A stretch of DNA of 24,419 bases from the NCBI GenBank assembly GCA_052388135.1, contig JBQTIM010000079.1, positions 1-24,419 on the forward strand, written 5' to 3'. Position 1 is the stretch's first letter, and each line of letters starts with the position of its first letter. Under the pieces are notes generated by a model. The model did no database searches and was not told the origin of the DNA. It saw nothing but the letters and a program-made list of their open reading frames with translations. This document shows positions 15,653 through 24,419 of this stretch, piece after piece. The translations under genes were made by a program, and so were the position numbers. The stretch is from JBQTIM01 sp052388135. Lineage in GTDB: Bacteria > Elusimicrobiota > Elusimicrobia > FEN-1173.

Positions 15653-16081
15653 ATGGGAACCCGGCGCCAGTCGCGGGAGTCGGCCTTGCAGATCCTCTAT
15701 CTCATGGACGTGGGGGGCCTGGGCCTGGAGGACGCCGCCCGCGTCTACTGGCGCGACAACCCCATGCCTCTGCGGGCGCGGGCCTTCGCCGACGAGCTGG
15801 CGCGCGGCGTCGCCGGCAAGCTGAAAGAGCTGGACGCGCTCATCGTGAAGTACGCCGAAAACTGGGAGCTGTCGCGCATGGCGGCCGTGGACAGAAACAT
15901 TTTAAGGATGGCCGCCTACGAGCTGGTCCACCACCTCGACACGCCGGTGTCCGTGGCCATCGACGAAGCCGTGGAGATCGCCAAGGCCTATTCCACGCAG
16001 GATTCCGGCAAGTTCGTCAACGGCATTTTGGACAAGATCAAGCTGGAGAGGGCCGGCGCCGGGCCCGCAGCGTCCCGCTAG
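15653..16081 (+). CDS. nusB: Transcription antitermination factor NusB
   Basis: This is a 142-aa all-helical NusB. Family landmarks are RRQSRESALQILYLMD at the N-terminus, LIVKYAENWELSRMAAVDRNILRMAAYELV in the middle and VAIDEAVEIAKAYSTQDSGKFVNGILDKI near the end. With NusE (S10) it binds boxA RNA and supports rRNA antitermination and transcription-translation processes. The chosen ATG 15653 gives an N-terminus that lines up with other NusB proteins. An in-frame ATG at 15584, four bases after the ribH stop, would add 23 Arg-rich residues and would tighten the operon, so the start is uncertain. The ribH-nusB linkage is common in bacteria. Its stop codon is the last base triplet before, and overlaps by one base, the second MITE-like repeat. 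Confidence 0.93.
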   Translation: MGTRRQSRESALQILYLMDVGGLGLEDAARVYWRDNPMPLRARAFADELARGVAGKLKELDALIVKYAENWELSRMAAVDRNILRMAAYELVHHLDTPVSVAIDEAVEIAKAYSTQDSGKFVNGILDKIKLERAGAGPAASR

Positions 16082-16259
16082 TGCAGTGTCGCATAAGTCT
16101 TTTGACTTATTAGGAGGTCATTGCGAGCCGAAGGCGAAGCAATCCCAGGGGTCGCCTGCGCTGAAAAACGATTCTCGGTGTACTGAAAGCTGGGATTGCT
16201 TCGTCGCAGACAACGCTCCTCGCAATGACTTAAGTAAAGAAGTGTTAGAGACACTACAC
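16081..16259 (-). repeat. MITE-like palindromic repeat, copy 2 (inverted relative to copy 1)
   Basis: The core spans 16117-16229, from GTCATTGCGAG to CTCGCAATGAC. Inside each end lies GAAGCAATCCCAG or its complement, so the arms can pair over roughly 30 bp with an asymmetric bulge. Outside the core a second, imperfect inverted repeat is seen: GTGCAGTGTC (16081-16090) against GACACTACAC (16249-16258), and ATAAGTC-TTTT-GACTTAT (16093-16110) is itself a perfect hairpin. The element begins at the last base of the nusB stop codon. The rest of the 291-bp gap to ligA (16260-16372) holds only two imperfect GC-rich direct repeats (GAAGCGGCC...GGCCCGG) and no convincing promoter. Confidence 0.8.
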
Positions 16260-16372
16260 CAGAAGCGGCCGCAGGCCCGGGCGTAGGCGCATTCCGCGGC
16301 CGAAGCGGCCCTCGGCCCGGCTTCAAGTTAAGCGGCCGGCTTTCGGCTTTGACCGCGGCGGCTCACGAACCC

Positions 16373-18391
16373 ATGCCCAACCTTAGAAGCGTTAAAAGCG
16401 AAATCGAAAAGCTCCGGGAGGAAATCCGCCGCCACGATTTCCTCTATTACGCCGAGGCGCGGCCGGAAATCGCCGACGAGGAATACGACCGCCTCCTCGG
16501 CCGCCTGCGGGACCTGGAGGAAAAGCATCCGGAGCTCGCCGAGCCCGATTCGCCGACGCGGCGCGTGGGCGGCGAAGTGTCCGGCGGCTTCCCCAAAGTC
16601 CGCCACGCGGTTCCCATGCTGTCGCTGGACAACTCCTATTCTCTCGACGATATCCGCGCCTGGCACGACCGCGTTCTCAAGGGCCTGCGGCCCGGCGAGC
16701 GGCCCGCCTTCACCGTGGAGCTCAAAATAGACGGCGTGGGCCTGGCCCTCACTTACGAGAACGGCCTTCTGGTCCGGGCCGCCACCCGCGGCGACGGAGA
16801 AACGGGCGAGGACATCACGCCCAACGCCCGCACCATTCGCTCCATCCCCTTGCGGCTCCGAGGCCGCCCTCCCAAGGTCTTGGAAGTTCGCGGCGAAGTC
16901 TACGCCACCAAGGACGACTTCCAAAAATTCAATCGCCGATTTCAGGAGACGGGAGAGGAAACTCCCTTCGCCAATCCCCGCAACTTCGCCGCCGGCAGCC
17001 TCCGTCAAAAAGACCCCAAGCTCACGGCCCGGCGGCCCCTGCGCTATCTCGTCCATTCCTTCGGCTGGGTGGAGGGCGCGGAATACAAGGCCCACTCGGA
17101 ATTCCTTGACGCCTGCCGGTCCCTGGGCCTGCCCGTGGACCCGGTGGTCTCGCGCCACGATCGCATAGAGGACGTGGTGGAGAAATGCCGGGTCCTCCAG
17201 GACCGCCGGGAGGATTTGGCCTACGAGGCCGACGGCTGCGTGATCAAAGTGGACGACACGGGCCGGCAGAAGCGGCTGGGTTTCACGTTCAAGTCGCCGC
17301 GCTGGGCCTTGGCCTACAAATTTCCGGCCAAGCAGGCCACCACGCGCATGCGGGACGTGGAGATGTCCGTGGGCCGCACGGGCGTCGTCACGCCCATCGC
17401 CAAGCTGGAGCCGGTCAAGGTGGGCGGCGTGACCATATCCAACGCCAGCCTCCACAATTTCGACGAGGTGGCCCGCCTGGACGCGCGGGTGGGGGACGTG
17501 CTCCTCATCGAGCGCGCCGGTGACGTGATCCCCCGCGTGGTGCAGGTGGTGAAGTCCAAGCGCACGGGCGCCGAGAAGCCCATCCTTCCGCCCCAAGAGT
17601 GTCCCGTTTGCGGCGGACCCGTGGCCAAGGCGCGGGAAAAGGACGTGGCCTACCGCTGCTCCAACCCCGCCTGCCCGGTTCAACTCCACAAAAGCCTCCT
17701 CCATTTCGCCGGCCGGCCCGCCATGGACATCGGCGGCCTGGGCGACGCCGCGGCGGAGGAATTGCTCGGCACGGGAAAGGTGAAGGACCTGGCGGACATT
17801 TACAGGCTGAAAAAAGAAGATTTGCTTTCCTTCGAAGGTTTCAAGGACAAAAAGGCCCAGAACCTTCTGGACGGCATTGAAGCGTCCCGCGGCCGTTCCC
17901 TGGGCCGCTTCGTCTACGGATTGGGCATCCCCGACGTGGGGGAGAAAGCCGCGCAGACGCTGGCCGAGCATTTCGGCTCCGTGGACCGTCTGGCCGCGGC
18001 GACGGAAGACGACCTGCAGGACATTCCGTTCGTGGGCCCCGCCATGGCCGGCGCCGTGGCCGGGTTTTTCCGCCAGCCCGCCGTTAAGAGCCTCCTGCAG
18101 AAATTCAAGAAGCTCGGAATTTCGCCGCGGGAGGAGCCGCCGGCGGCCAAGGGGCCCCAGCTCCTGGCGGGAAAAACCGTGGTCTTCACGGGCGAGCTCA
18201 AGGCCTTCTCCCGCACCGAGGCCGAGCGGCTGGTGCGGGAACTGGGGGGAAGGCCCTCCTCGTCCGTGTCCGCCAAAACATCCTTCGTGGTGGCCGGGCC
18301 CGAGGCCGGCTCGAAGTTGAAGAAGGCGCAAAAGTTGGGCGGGGAAGTCATCGATGAAGGCGAATTCAAGAAGCGGGTCCGCCTCCCGTAA
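16373..18391 (+). CDS. ligA: NAD-dependent DNA ligase
   Basis: This 672-aa protein is the replicative and repair DNA ligase that seals nicks using NAD+. All domains appear in order: Ia (HDFLYYAEARPEIADEEYDRL), adenylation domain with the nucleophile Lys118 in VELKIDGVGLAL and with ATRGDGETGEDIT, an OB fold (RTGVVTPIAKLEPV), and a four-Cys zinc finger (Cys410, Cys413, Cys429, Cys434). Helix-hairpin-helix repeats follow (FVYGLGIPDVGEKAAQTLAEHFGSVDRL), then a C-terminal BRCT domain (LAGKTVVFTGELKAFSR onward). Positions match the E. coli enzyme within a few residues. The start is ATG 16373; a TTG at 16349 in the same frame would add eight unconserved residues. No Shine-Dalgarno is obvious. It heads a ligA-recX-purH-thioesterase run. 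Confidence 0.97.
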   Translation: MPNLRSVKSEIEKLREEIRRHDFLYYAEARPEIADEEYDRLLGRLRDLEEKHPELAEPDSPTRRVGGEVSGGFPKVRHAVPMLSLDNSYSLDDIRAWHDRVLKGLRPGERPAFTVELKIDGVGLALTYENGLLVRAATRGDGETGEDITPNARTIRSIPLRLRGRPPKVLEVRGEVYATKDDFQKFNRRFQETGEETPFANPRNFAAGSLRQKDPKLTARRPLRYLVHSFGWVEGAEYKAHSEFLDACRSLGLPVDPVVSRHDRIEDVVEKCRVLQDRREDLAYEADGCVIKVDDTGRQKRLGFTFKSPRWALAYKFPAKQATTRMRDVEMSVGRTGVVTPIAKLEPVKVGGVTISNASLHNFDEVARLDARVGDVLLIERAGDVIPRVVQVVKSKRTGAEKPILPPQECPVCGGPVAKAREKDVAYRCSNPACPVQLHKSLLHFAGRPAMDIGGLGDAAAEELLGTGKVKDLADIYRLKKEDLLSFEGFKDKKAQNLLDGIEASRGRSLGRFVYGLGIPDVGEKAAQTLAEHFGSVDRLAAATEDDLQDIPFVGPAMAGAVAGFFRQPAVKSLLQKFKKLGISPREEPPAAKGPQLLAGKTVVFTGELKAFSRTEAERLVRELGGRPSSSVSAKTSFVVAGPEAGSKLKKAQKLGGEVIDEGEFKKRVRLP

Positions 18392-18412
18392 TTTGTTAAA
18401 ATAGGTCCCCTC

Positions 18413-18901
18413 ATGCCCGGGGAATCTCCCATGGAAAAGGCGGCCTTGGCCGCGGCGGTGAAGTTCCTGGCGGCCCGGGCCCGGGGCGAAGCCGAGCTGG
18501 CCGGCAAGCTCCTCAAGAAGGGTTTCGCGCCGGAGGCCGTCCGCTTCGCTGTGGACCGCCTGAAAAATTTGCGGTATTTGGACGACGCCGCCTTGGCCCG
18601 GGACGCGGCGGAACGCGGCCGCGATCGCGGCGAGGCCGACCTGCTCATCCGCCTCAAGCTGGAAGCCCGGGGCGTGGAGGTGGGCGCCGCCCGTCGAGCC
18701 CTGGCGGAAGACGCCCCGGCCGAGAGCGAAAGCGACCGCGCCCGGCGGGCCCTGCGGAAACGGGCGGCCCGCCTCAAAAGCCTGGCTCCCGCCGTCCAGC
18801 GCCGGCGCCTGGGCGGCTATCTGGCGCGGTTGGGTTACACGCCGGAATGCATCGAGGACGTTTTGGAGGAACATTTCGCGGATCAGACGGCCGGCGATTG
18901 A
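18413..18901 (+). CDS. recX: Regulatory protein RecX
   Basis: This 162-aa protein is mostly helical and has the three-helix repeats of RecX. Recognisable parts are ALAAAVKFLAARARGEAELAGKLLKKGF, then DRLKNLRYLDDAALARDAAER and DLLIRLKLEARGV, and near the end RRLGGYLARLGYTPECIEDVL. RecX binds RecA filaments and limits recombinase activity. recA itself is not in the window, so recX is separated from it, unlike in many bacteria. Two starts are possible: ATG 18413 (MPGESPMEK) and ATG 18431 (MEKAALA). A -10-like TAAAAT at 18397-18402 and a GGGGAA before 18431 would favour the shorter form if a local promoter is used, but no -35 partner is visible. It starts 21 bp after ligA. Confidence 0.88.
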   Translation: MPGESPMEKAALAAAVKFLAARARGEAELAGKLLKKGFAPEAVRFAVDRLKNLRYLDDAALARDAAERGRDRGEADLLIRLKLEARGVEVGAARRALAEDAPAESESDRARRALRKRAARLKSLAPAVQRRRLGGYLARLGYTPECIEDVLEEHFADQTAGD

Positions 18902-18931
18902 CGGCCCGCCGTCACGAGGAGACCATCCATC

Positions 18932-20491
18932 ATGACCGAATCTCTTGAAATAAAGCGGGCGCTGTTCTCCGTGTCCAACAAGGCGCAGATCGTGGAGTTC
19001 GCCCACGGCCTGTCCCAGGCGGGCGTGGACATCCTCTCCACCGGCGGCACGGCCAAGAGCCTCCGCCAGGGGGAGATCAAGCTGACGGAGGTCTCCGACC
19101 TCACGGGCTTTCCGGAAATCCTCGACGGCCGGGTGAAGACACTGCACCCCAAAGTGTTCGGCGGCCTGCTGGCCAAACGCGGCAAGTCCGAGCACGACAA
19201 GGAGCTGGCCAAGCACGGCATTCCTTCCATAGACATGGTGGTGGTGAACCTTTACCCGTTCGAAACCATCAGCGCCGACCCCAACCTGCCCGAAGACGAG
19301 CTTTTGGAATACATCGACATCGGCGGCTCCGCCCTCCTGCGGGCGGCGGCGAAAAATTTCACCCACGTCACCGCCGTTTGCGACCCGGAGGATTACCCTC
19401 TGATCCTGGAAGAGCTGGCGGAAACCCGCAAGCTCGGCCGGGAAACGCGCCAGCGCCTGGCCGCCAAGGCCTTCGCGCACACGGCCCATTACGACGCCGT
19501 CATCGCCGCCAGCTTCCGCCAGAAGGGGCAGGCCCGGTCTTTTCCGTCGGAAATCGCGCCCGGCCTGCGCAAGAAGGCGGACCTGCGCTACGGCGAAAAC
19601 CCGCACCAGCCGGCCGCCCTCTACCAGGAATCCGGCAAGCGCGCCTGGGGCGTGGTGGGCGCCAAGGTTCTTCAAGGCAAGGCCATCTCCTTCAACAATT
19701 ACCTGGACTGCGACGCCGCCTGGCGGCTGGTGGCCGGTTTTTCCAGCCCGGCCTGCGCGGTCATCAAGCACAACAACCCCTGCGGCGTGGGAGAGGCTGA
19801 ATCCTTGGTCGAGGCTTTCCGCCGGGCTTACGCGGCGGATTCGGTGTCGGCCTTCGGCGGCATCGTCGGCGTCAACCGCGCCATCGACGGGGAAACCGCC
19901 GAAGAGCTTTCGAAACTCTTCTTGGAATGCGTCATCGCTCCCGGTTTCCGTCCCGAGGCGCGGGAAATCCTGGCCAAAAAAACCAACCTGCGGCTTCTGG
20001 AACAATCCAACCTTTTGGCCGACCCCTTCGAGTGGGACTTCCGCCGCATCTCGGGCGGCTTCCTGGTGCAGGAGCAGGACCAGCCCCGGCCCGTCGAATC
20101 CAAGGTGGTGACCCGGCGCAACCCCACGCCCGAGGAGCAGTTGTCCCTGGCCTTCGCCTGGCAGGTGGCCAAGCACGTGAAGTCCAACGCCATCGTGCTG
20201 GCCCGCGGGCGGCAGACCTGGGGCATCGGCGCGGGCCAGATGTCGCGCATCGACGCCATGAAGGTGGCCGCCATGAAAATGCCCCCCACCCTGAACCCCA
20301 GCCCCCTGCCCCTGGTGCTGGCCTCCGACGGTTTTTTCCCGTTCCGGGATTCCGTGGACGAGGCCGCCAAGATCGGCGTGGCGGCCATCATCCAGCCGGG
20401 AGGAAGCATCCGCGACGAGGACAGCGTGAAAGCGGCCAACGAGCACAACATCGCCATGCTGTTCACCTCCGTCCGGCATTTCAAGCATTGA
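18932..20491 (+). CDS. purH: Bifunctional AICAR formyltransferase / IMP cyclohydrolase
   Basis: This 519-aa protein catalyses the last two steps of IMP synthesis. The N-terminal MGS-like cyclohydrolase (about 1-200) shows RALFSVSNKAQIVEFA, ILSTGGTAKSL, DGRVKTLHPKVFGGLL and VVVNLYPFE. The formyltransferase domain has RYGENPHQPAALY, the catalytic Lys279-His280 in IKHNNPCGVGE, SAFGGIVGVNR, and the C-terminal LASDGFFPFRDSVDEAA and QPGGSIRD. It ends in FTSVRHFKH, where the commonest form has TGVRHFRH. A good Shine-Dalgarno, GAGGAG, precedes ATG 18932. It lies 30 bp after recX and its stop codon overlaps the start of the next gene, so the genes are probably co-transcribed. Confidence 0.97.
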   Translation: MTESLEIKRALFSVSNKAQIVEFAHGLSQAGVDILSTGGTAKSLRQGEIKLTEVSDLTGFPEILDGRVKTLHPKVFGGLLAKRGKSEHDKELAKHGIPSIDMVVVNLYPFETISADPNLPEDELLEYIDIGGSALLRAAAKNFTHVTAVCDPEDYPLILEELAETRKLGRETRQRLAAKAFAHTAHYDAVIAASFRQKGQARSFPSEIAPGLRKKADLRYGENPHQPAALYQESGKRAWGVVGAKVLQGKAISFNNYLDCDAAWRLVAGFSSPACAVIKHNNPCGVGEAESLVEAFRRAYAADSVSAFGGIVGVNRAIDGETAEELSKLFLECVIAPGFRPEAREILAKKTNLRLLEQSNLLADPFEWDFRRISGGFLVQEQDQPRPVESKVVTRRNPTPEEQLSLAFAWQVAKHVKSNAIVLARGRQTWGIGAGQMSRIDAMKVAAMKMPPTLNPSPLPLVLASDGFFPFRDSVDEAAKIGVAAIIQPGGSIRDEDSVKAANEHNIAMLFTSVRHFKH

Positions 20492-20892
20492 AGCCGCCCG
20501 AGCTGGAGGACGACGGCCACTGCTTCGTTTGCGGGGAAAGCAACGACGGCGGCCTCAAGCTTCTCTGGACCGTCAAAGACAAAGAGACTTTCGCTGAGTT
20601 CGTCCCCACGAAAACCCACCAGGGCTGGAAGGGCCTGGTGCACGGCGGCCTGCTGGCGGCCCTGCTGGACGAGGCCATGACGCGGCTCATCTGGAAGCGT
20701 TCCGGCGCCGCCGTGACGGCGGAAATGACGGTGCGCTATCTGGCGCCGGCGGCCGTGGGGGAAAAACTTTTGATCCGGGGGGAAGTGCTGGACGACACCC
20801 GGCGCCTCGTCTCCGCCCGCGCGGAGATCGCCAAGGGCGACGGCACGCTCGTGGCCCGCGCCGAAGGAAAGACCCTGAAGCTGAAGGGTTGA
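20488..20892 (+). CDS. PaaI-like hotdog-fold thioesterase
   Basis: The frame is open further upstream inside purH, but hotdog homology begins only after the purH stop. The best start is TTG 20488, which shares TTGA with the purH TGA; this gives 134 aa and suggests translational coupling. The N-terminus HCFVCGESNDGGLKL is the C-x-x-C-G type seen in many small thioesterases. HQGWKGLVHGGLLAALLDEAM is the PaaI/4HBT active-site helix with a catalytic-type Asp/Glu, and VTAEMTVRYLAPAAVGEKLLIRGEV is the following strand pair. It should hydrolyse an acyl-CoA or similar thioester in the cytosol; the substrate cannot be told. No SD-like sequence precedes the TTG. Another start, such as CTG 20503, cannot be excluded. 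Confidence 0.85.
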   Translation: MKPPELEDDGHCFVCGESNDGGLKLLWTVKDKETFAEFVPTKTHQGWKGLVHGGLLAALLDEAMTRLIWKRSGAAVTAEMTVRYLAPAAVGEKLLIRGEVLDDTRRLVSARAEIAKGDGTLVARAEGKTLKLKG

Positions 20893-20989
20893 CGCCGGCG
20901 AAAAAGAAGCCTTGCCGTCGGCCGCCGCGCCGTGCCCCTCGGTAATGTCGGAACCGTTTTGCGCCGCAGCCGTTTGCTAAAGGATGAAA

Positions 20990-23635
<2,646 letters not shown>

Positions 23636-23682
23636 TAAAATCCCGGGGAGCAGGCGACGCCCGTTCCGGCGCGCCCCCTTTT

Positions 23683-23756
23683 GTGCCTGTAGCTCAATTG
23701 GATAGAGTGTCGGCCTCCGGAGCCGAAGGTTCTGGGTTCAACTCCCAGCAGGCACG
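23683..23756 (+). tRNA. tRNA-Arg(CCG)
   Basis: The acceptor stem GTGCCTG (23683-23689) pairs with CAGGCAC (23749-23755), with discriminator G. The D arm is GCTC-AATTGGAT-AGAG. The anticodon stem TCGGC/GCCGA holds the loop CTCCGGA with anticodon CCG, which reads CGG, a codon used often in this GC-rich sequence. The T arm is CTGGG-TTCAACT-CCCAG. The length is 74 nt and CCA is not encoded. A short T run (GCTTTTT) follows immediately, without a separate terminator stem. Confidence 0.97.
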
Positions 23757-23926
23757 CTTTTTCAAGGTTCTTCACCGCCGCACGTGGAAGCCGGGCGCCG
23801 GTCCCGCCGCCGAAGCCGGTGTCCGGATCGACGATCGTAAAAGTCAAGCGACGGCCTGAAGCCTAAGGGCCGCGAAGCCGACAGAGGGGATTCCAGCCGA
23901 CCCAGCGAAGCCGCCGCCGGCGGTCC

Positions 23927-24419
23927 ATGAAAAGAAAAAACCACACCGCGGCCCGACCATCTTCCCGGTTCAAGCGCCCTTCCCTGTCCAAAATCGCCGC
24001 AACCGCCGCCGGCGCGGCGGGGGCGGTCTTTGTGGTTTGGAGCCTTTCCGGCAACGCCCCTCCCTCCGCGCTCCCTCCCGATGGTCCGGTTCTGGCTCCG
24101 GCCGTAACCGACGTCTTCCACGATCAATTCGTCGACATTCGTCTCACCGTGCCGTCTCCGGGCCTCCGCGCCGCCTTGGAGAAGCGCGAATTGTGGGTTT
24201 GGGTGGAGCGGGACGGCGCCCGGGTGCCCACTGTGGGCGGAACCGAAAAGCTTCGCCTGCGGTTCGACGACGGCCTGGGCGCCTGGCAGGCCCTTTGGCC
24301 TTGCCCCTGGAACGCTCCCGACGGCGAATATCAGGTGAGAATGGACACCGCGCCCTTCGCCGCGGAAGGCGCCCCGGCTCCGCGCGCCGAGCCTTTCCGC
24401 GTGGTCTCCAGGCCGTTCG
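23927..24419 (+). CDS. Hypothetical membrane-anchored or secreted protein, 5' part only
   Basis: An open frame starts at ATG 23927 and runs through the right edge of the window; 164 residues are visible. The frame is closed upstream by TAA at 23864 and 23927 is the first ATG/GTG/TTG after it. The N-terminus is strongly basic (MKRKNHTAARPSSRFKRPS), then a hydrophobic segment at about 23-41 (IAATAAGAAGAVFVVWSLS), fitting a signal anchor or a signal peptide. After a Pro-rich linker, the rest looks beta-rich with Trp and acidic residues (ELWVWVERDG, RLRFDDGLGAWQALWPCPW, DGEYQVRM), like an extracytoplasmic beta-sandwich domain. I do not recognise the family. No Shine-Dalgarno is evident. The 170 bp between tRNA-Arg and this gene show no other feature. 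Confidence 0.65.
   Translation, partial: MKRKNHTAARPSSRFKRPSLSKIAATAAGAAGAVFVVWSLSGNAPPSALPPDGPVLAPAVTDVFHDQFVDIRLTVPSPGLRAALEKRELWVWVERDGARVPTVGGTEKLRLRFDDGLGAWQALWPCPWNAPDGEYQVRMDTAPFAAEGAPAPRAEPFRVVSRPF

Noticed and set aside
16261..16325. Imperfect GC-rich direct repeats before ligA (GAAGCGGCC...GGCCCGG twice)
   Set aside because: Too short and imperfect, with no associated promoter, to call a regulatory or mobile feature.
16328..20488. A second very long minus-strand open frame opposite ligA, recX and purH
   Set aside because: The same cause: the opposite strand encodes three well-recognised enzymes across several frames, and the minus-strand product has no recognisable motif.

Overview
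The window is GC-rich bacterial chromosome, densely packed, with almost every gene on the plus strand. The signals that can be read are ordinary bacterial ones: TTGACA/TATAAT-like promoters, Shine-Dalgarno sites, a rho-independent terminator, and two tRNA genes without an encoded CCA. A lipobox-like motif, a TgpA-type membrane transglutaminase and a WecG/TagA/CpsF glycosyltransferase fit a bacterium with a complex envelope. The phylum cannot be fixed from this sequence. An Elusimicrobiota-like or other poorly sampled Gram-negative lineage is possible, but that is a guess. No phage, plasmid, CRISPR or defence genes are seen. The gene content is mostly core housekeeping.

Layout. 1-515: the 3' part of an unrecognised gene, then a terminator. 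516-1217: no protein gene; it holds tRNA-Ser(GCT) on the minus strand and, about 117 bp upstream of it, a decayed copy of the tRNA's 5' end. 1218-5425: a MoxR AAA+ ATPase, a DUF58 protein and a TgpA-like transglutaminase, a classic three-gene envelope-associated set driven by a strong-looking promoter that may give a leaderless moxR mRNA. 5432-5588: a palindromic MITE-like repeat. 5714-10513: smc, then a WecG/TagA/CpsF glycosyltransferase whose frame runs on into a lipobox and a charged helical segment. 10492-11906: an orphan GAF histidine kinase behind a well-defined promoter with two inverted repeats.

12156-16081: the riboflavin pathway genes ribD, ribE, ribBA and ribH followed by nusB, packed as one operon. 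Together they take GTP and ribulose-5-phosphate to riboflavin; no FMN riboswitch was found upstream. 16081-16259: a second copy of the MITE-like repeat, in inverted orientation, starting at the nusB stop codon. 16373-20892: ligA, recX, purH and a hotdog thioesterase, closely spaced (DNA joining, RecA modulation, last steps of IMP synthesis, acyl-thioester hydrolysis). 20990-23756: alaS and tRNA-Arg(CCG), the tRNA apparently having its own promoter at the alaS stop codon. 23927-24419: the 5' part of an unrecognised membrane-anchored or secreted protein that runs off the window.

No clearly new multi-gene system is visible. The points most worth a second look are the two MITE-like palindromes directly behind operon-ending stop codons, the glycosyltransferase/lipoprotein-like fusion, the histidine-kinase control region, and the apparently leaderless moxR promoter.
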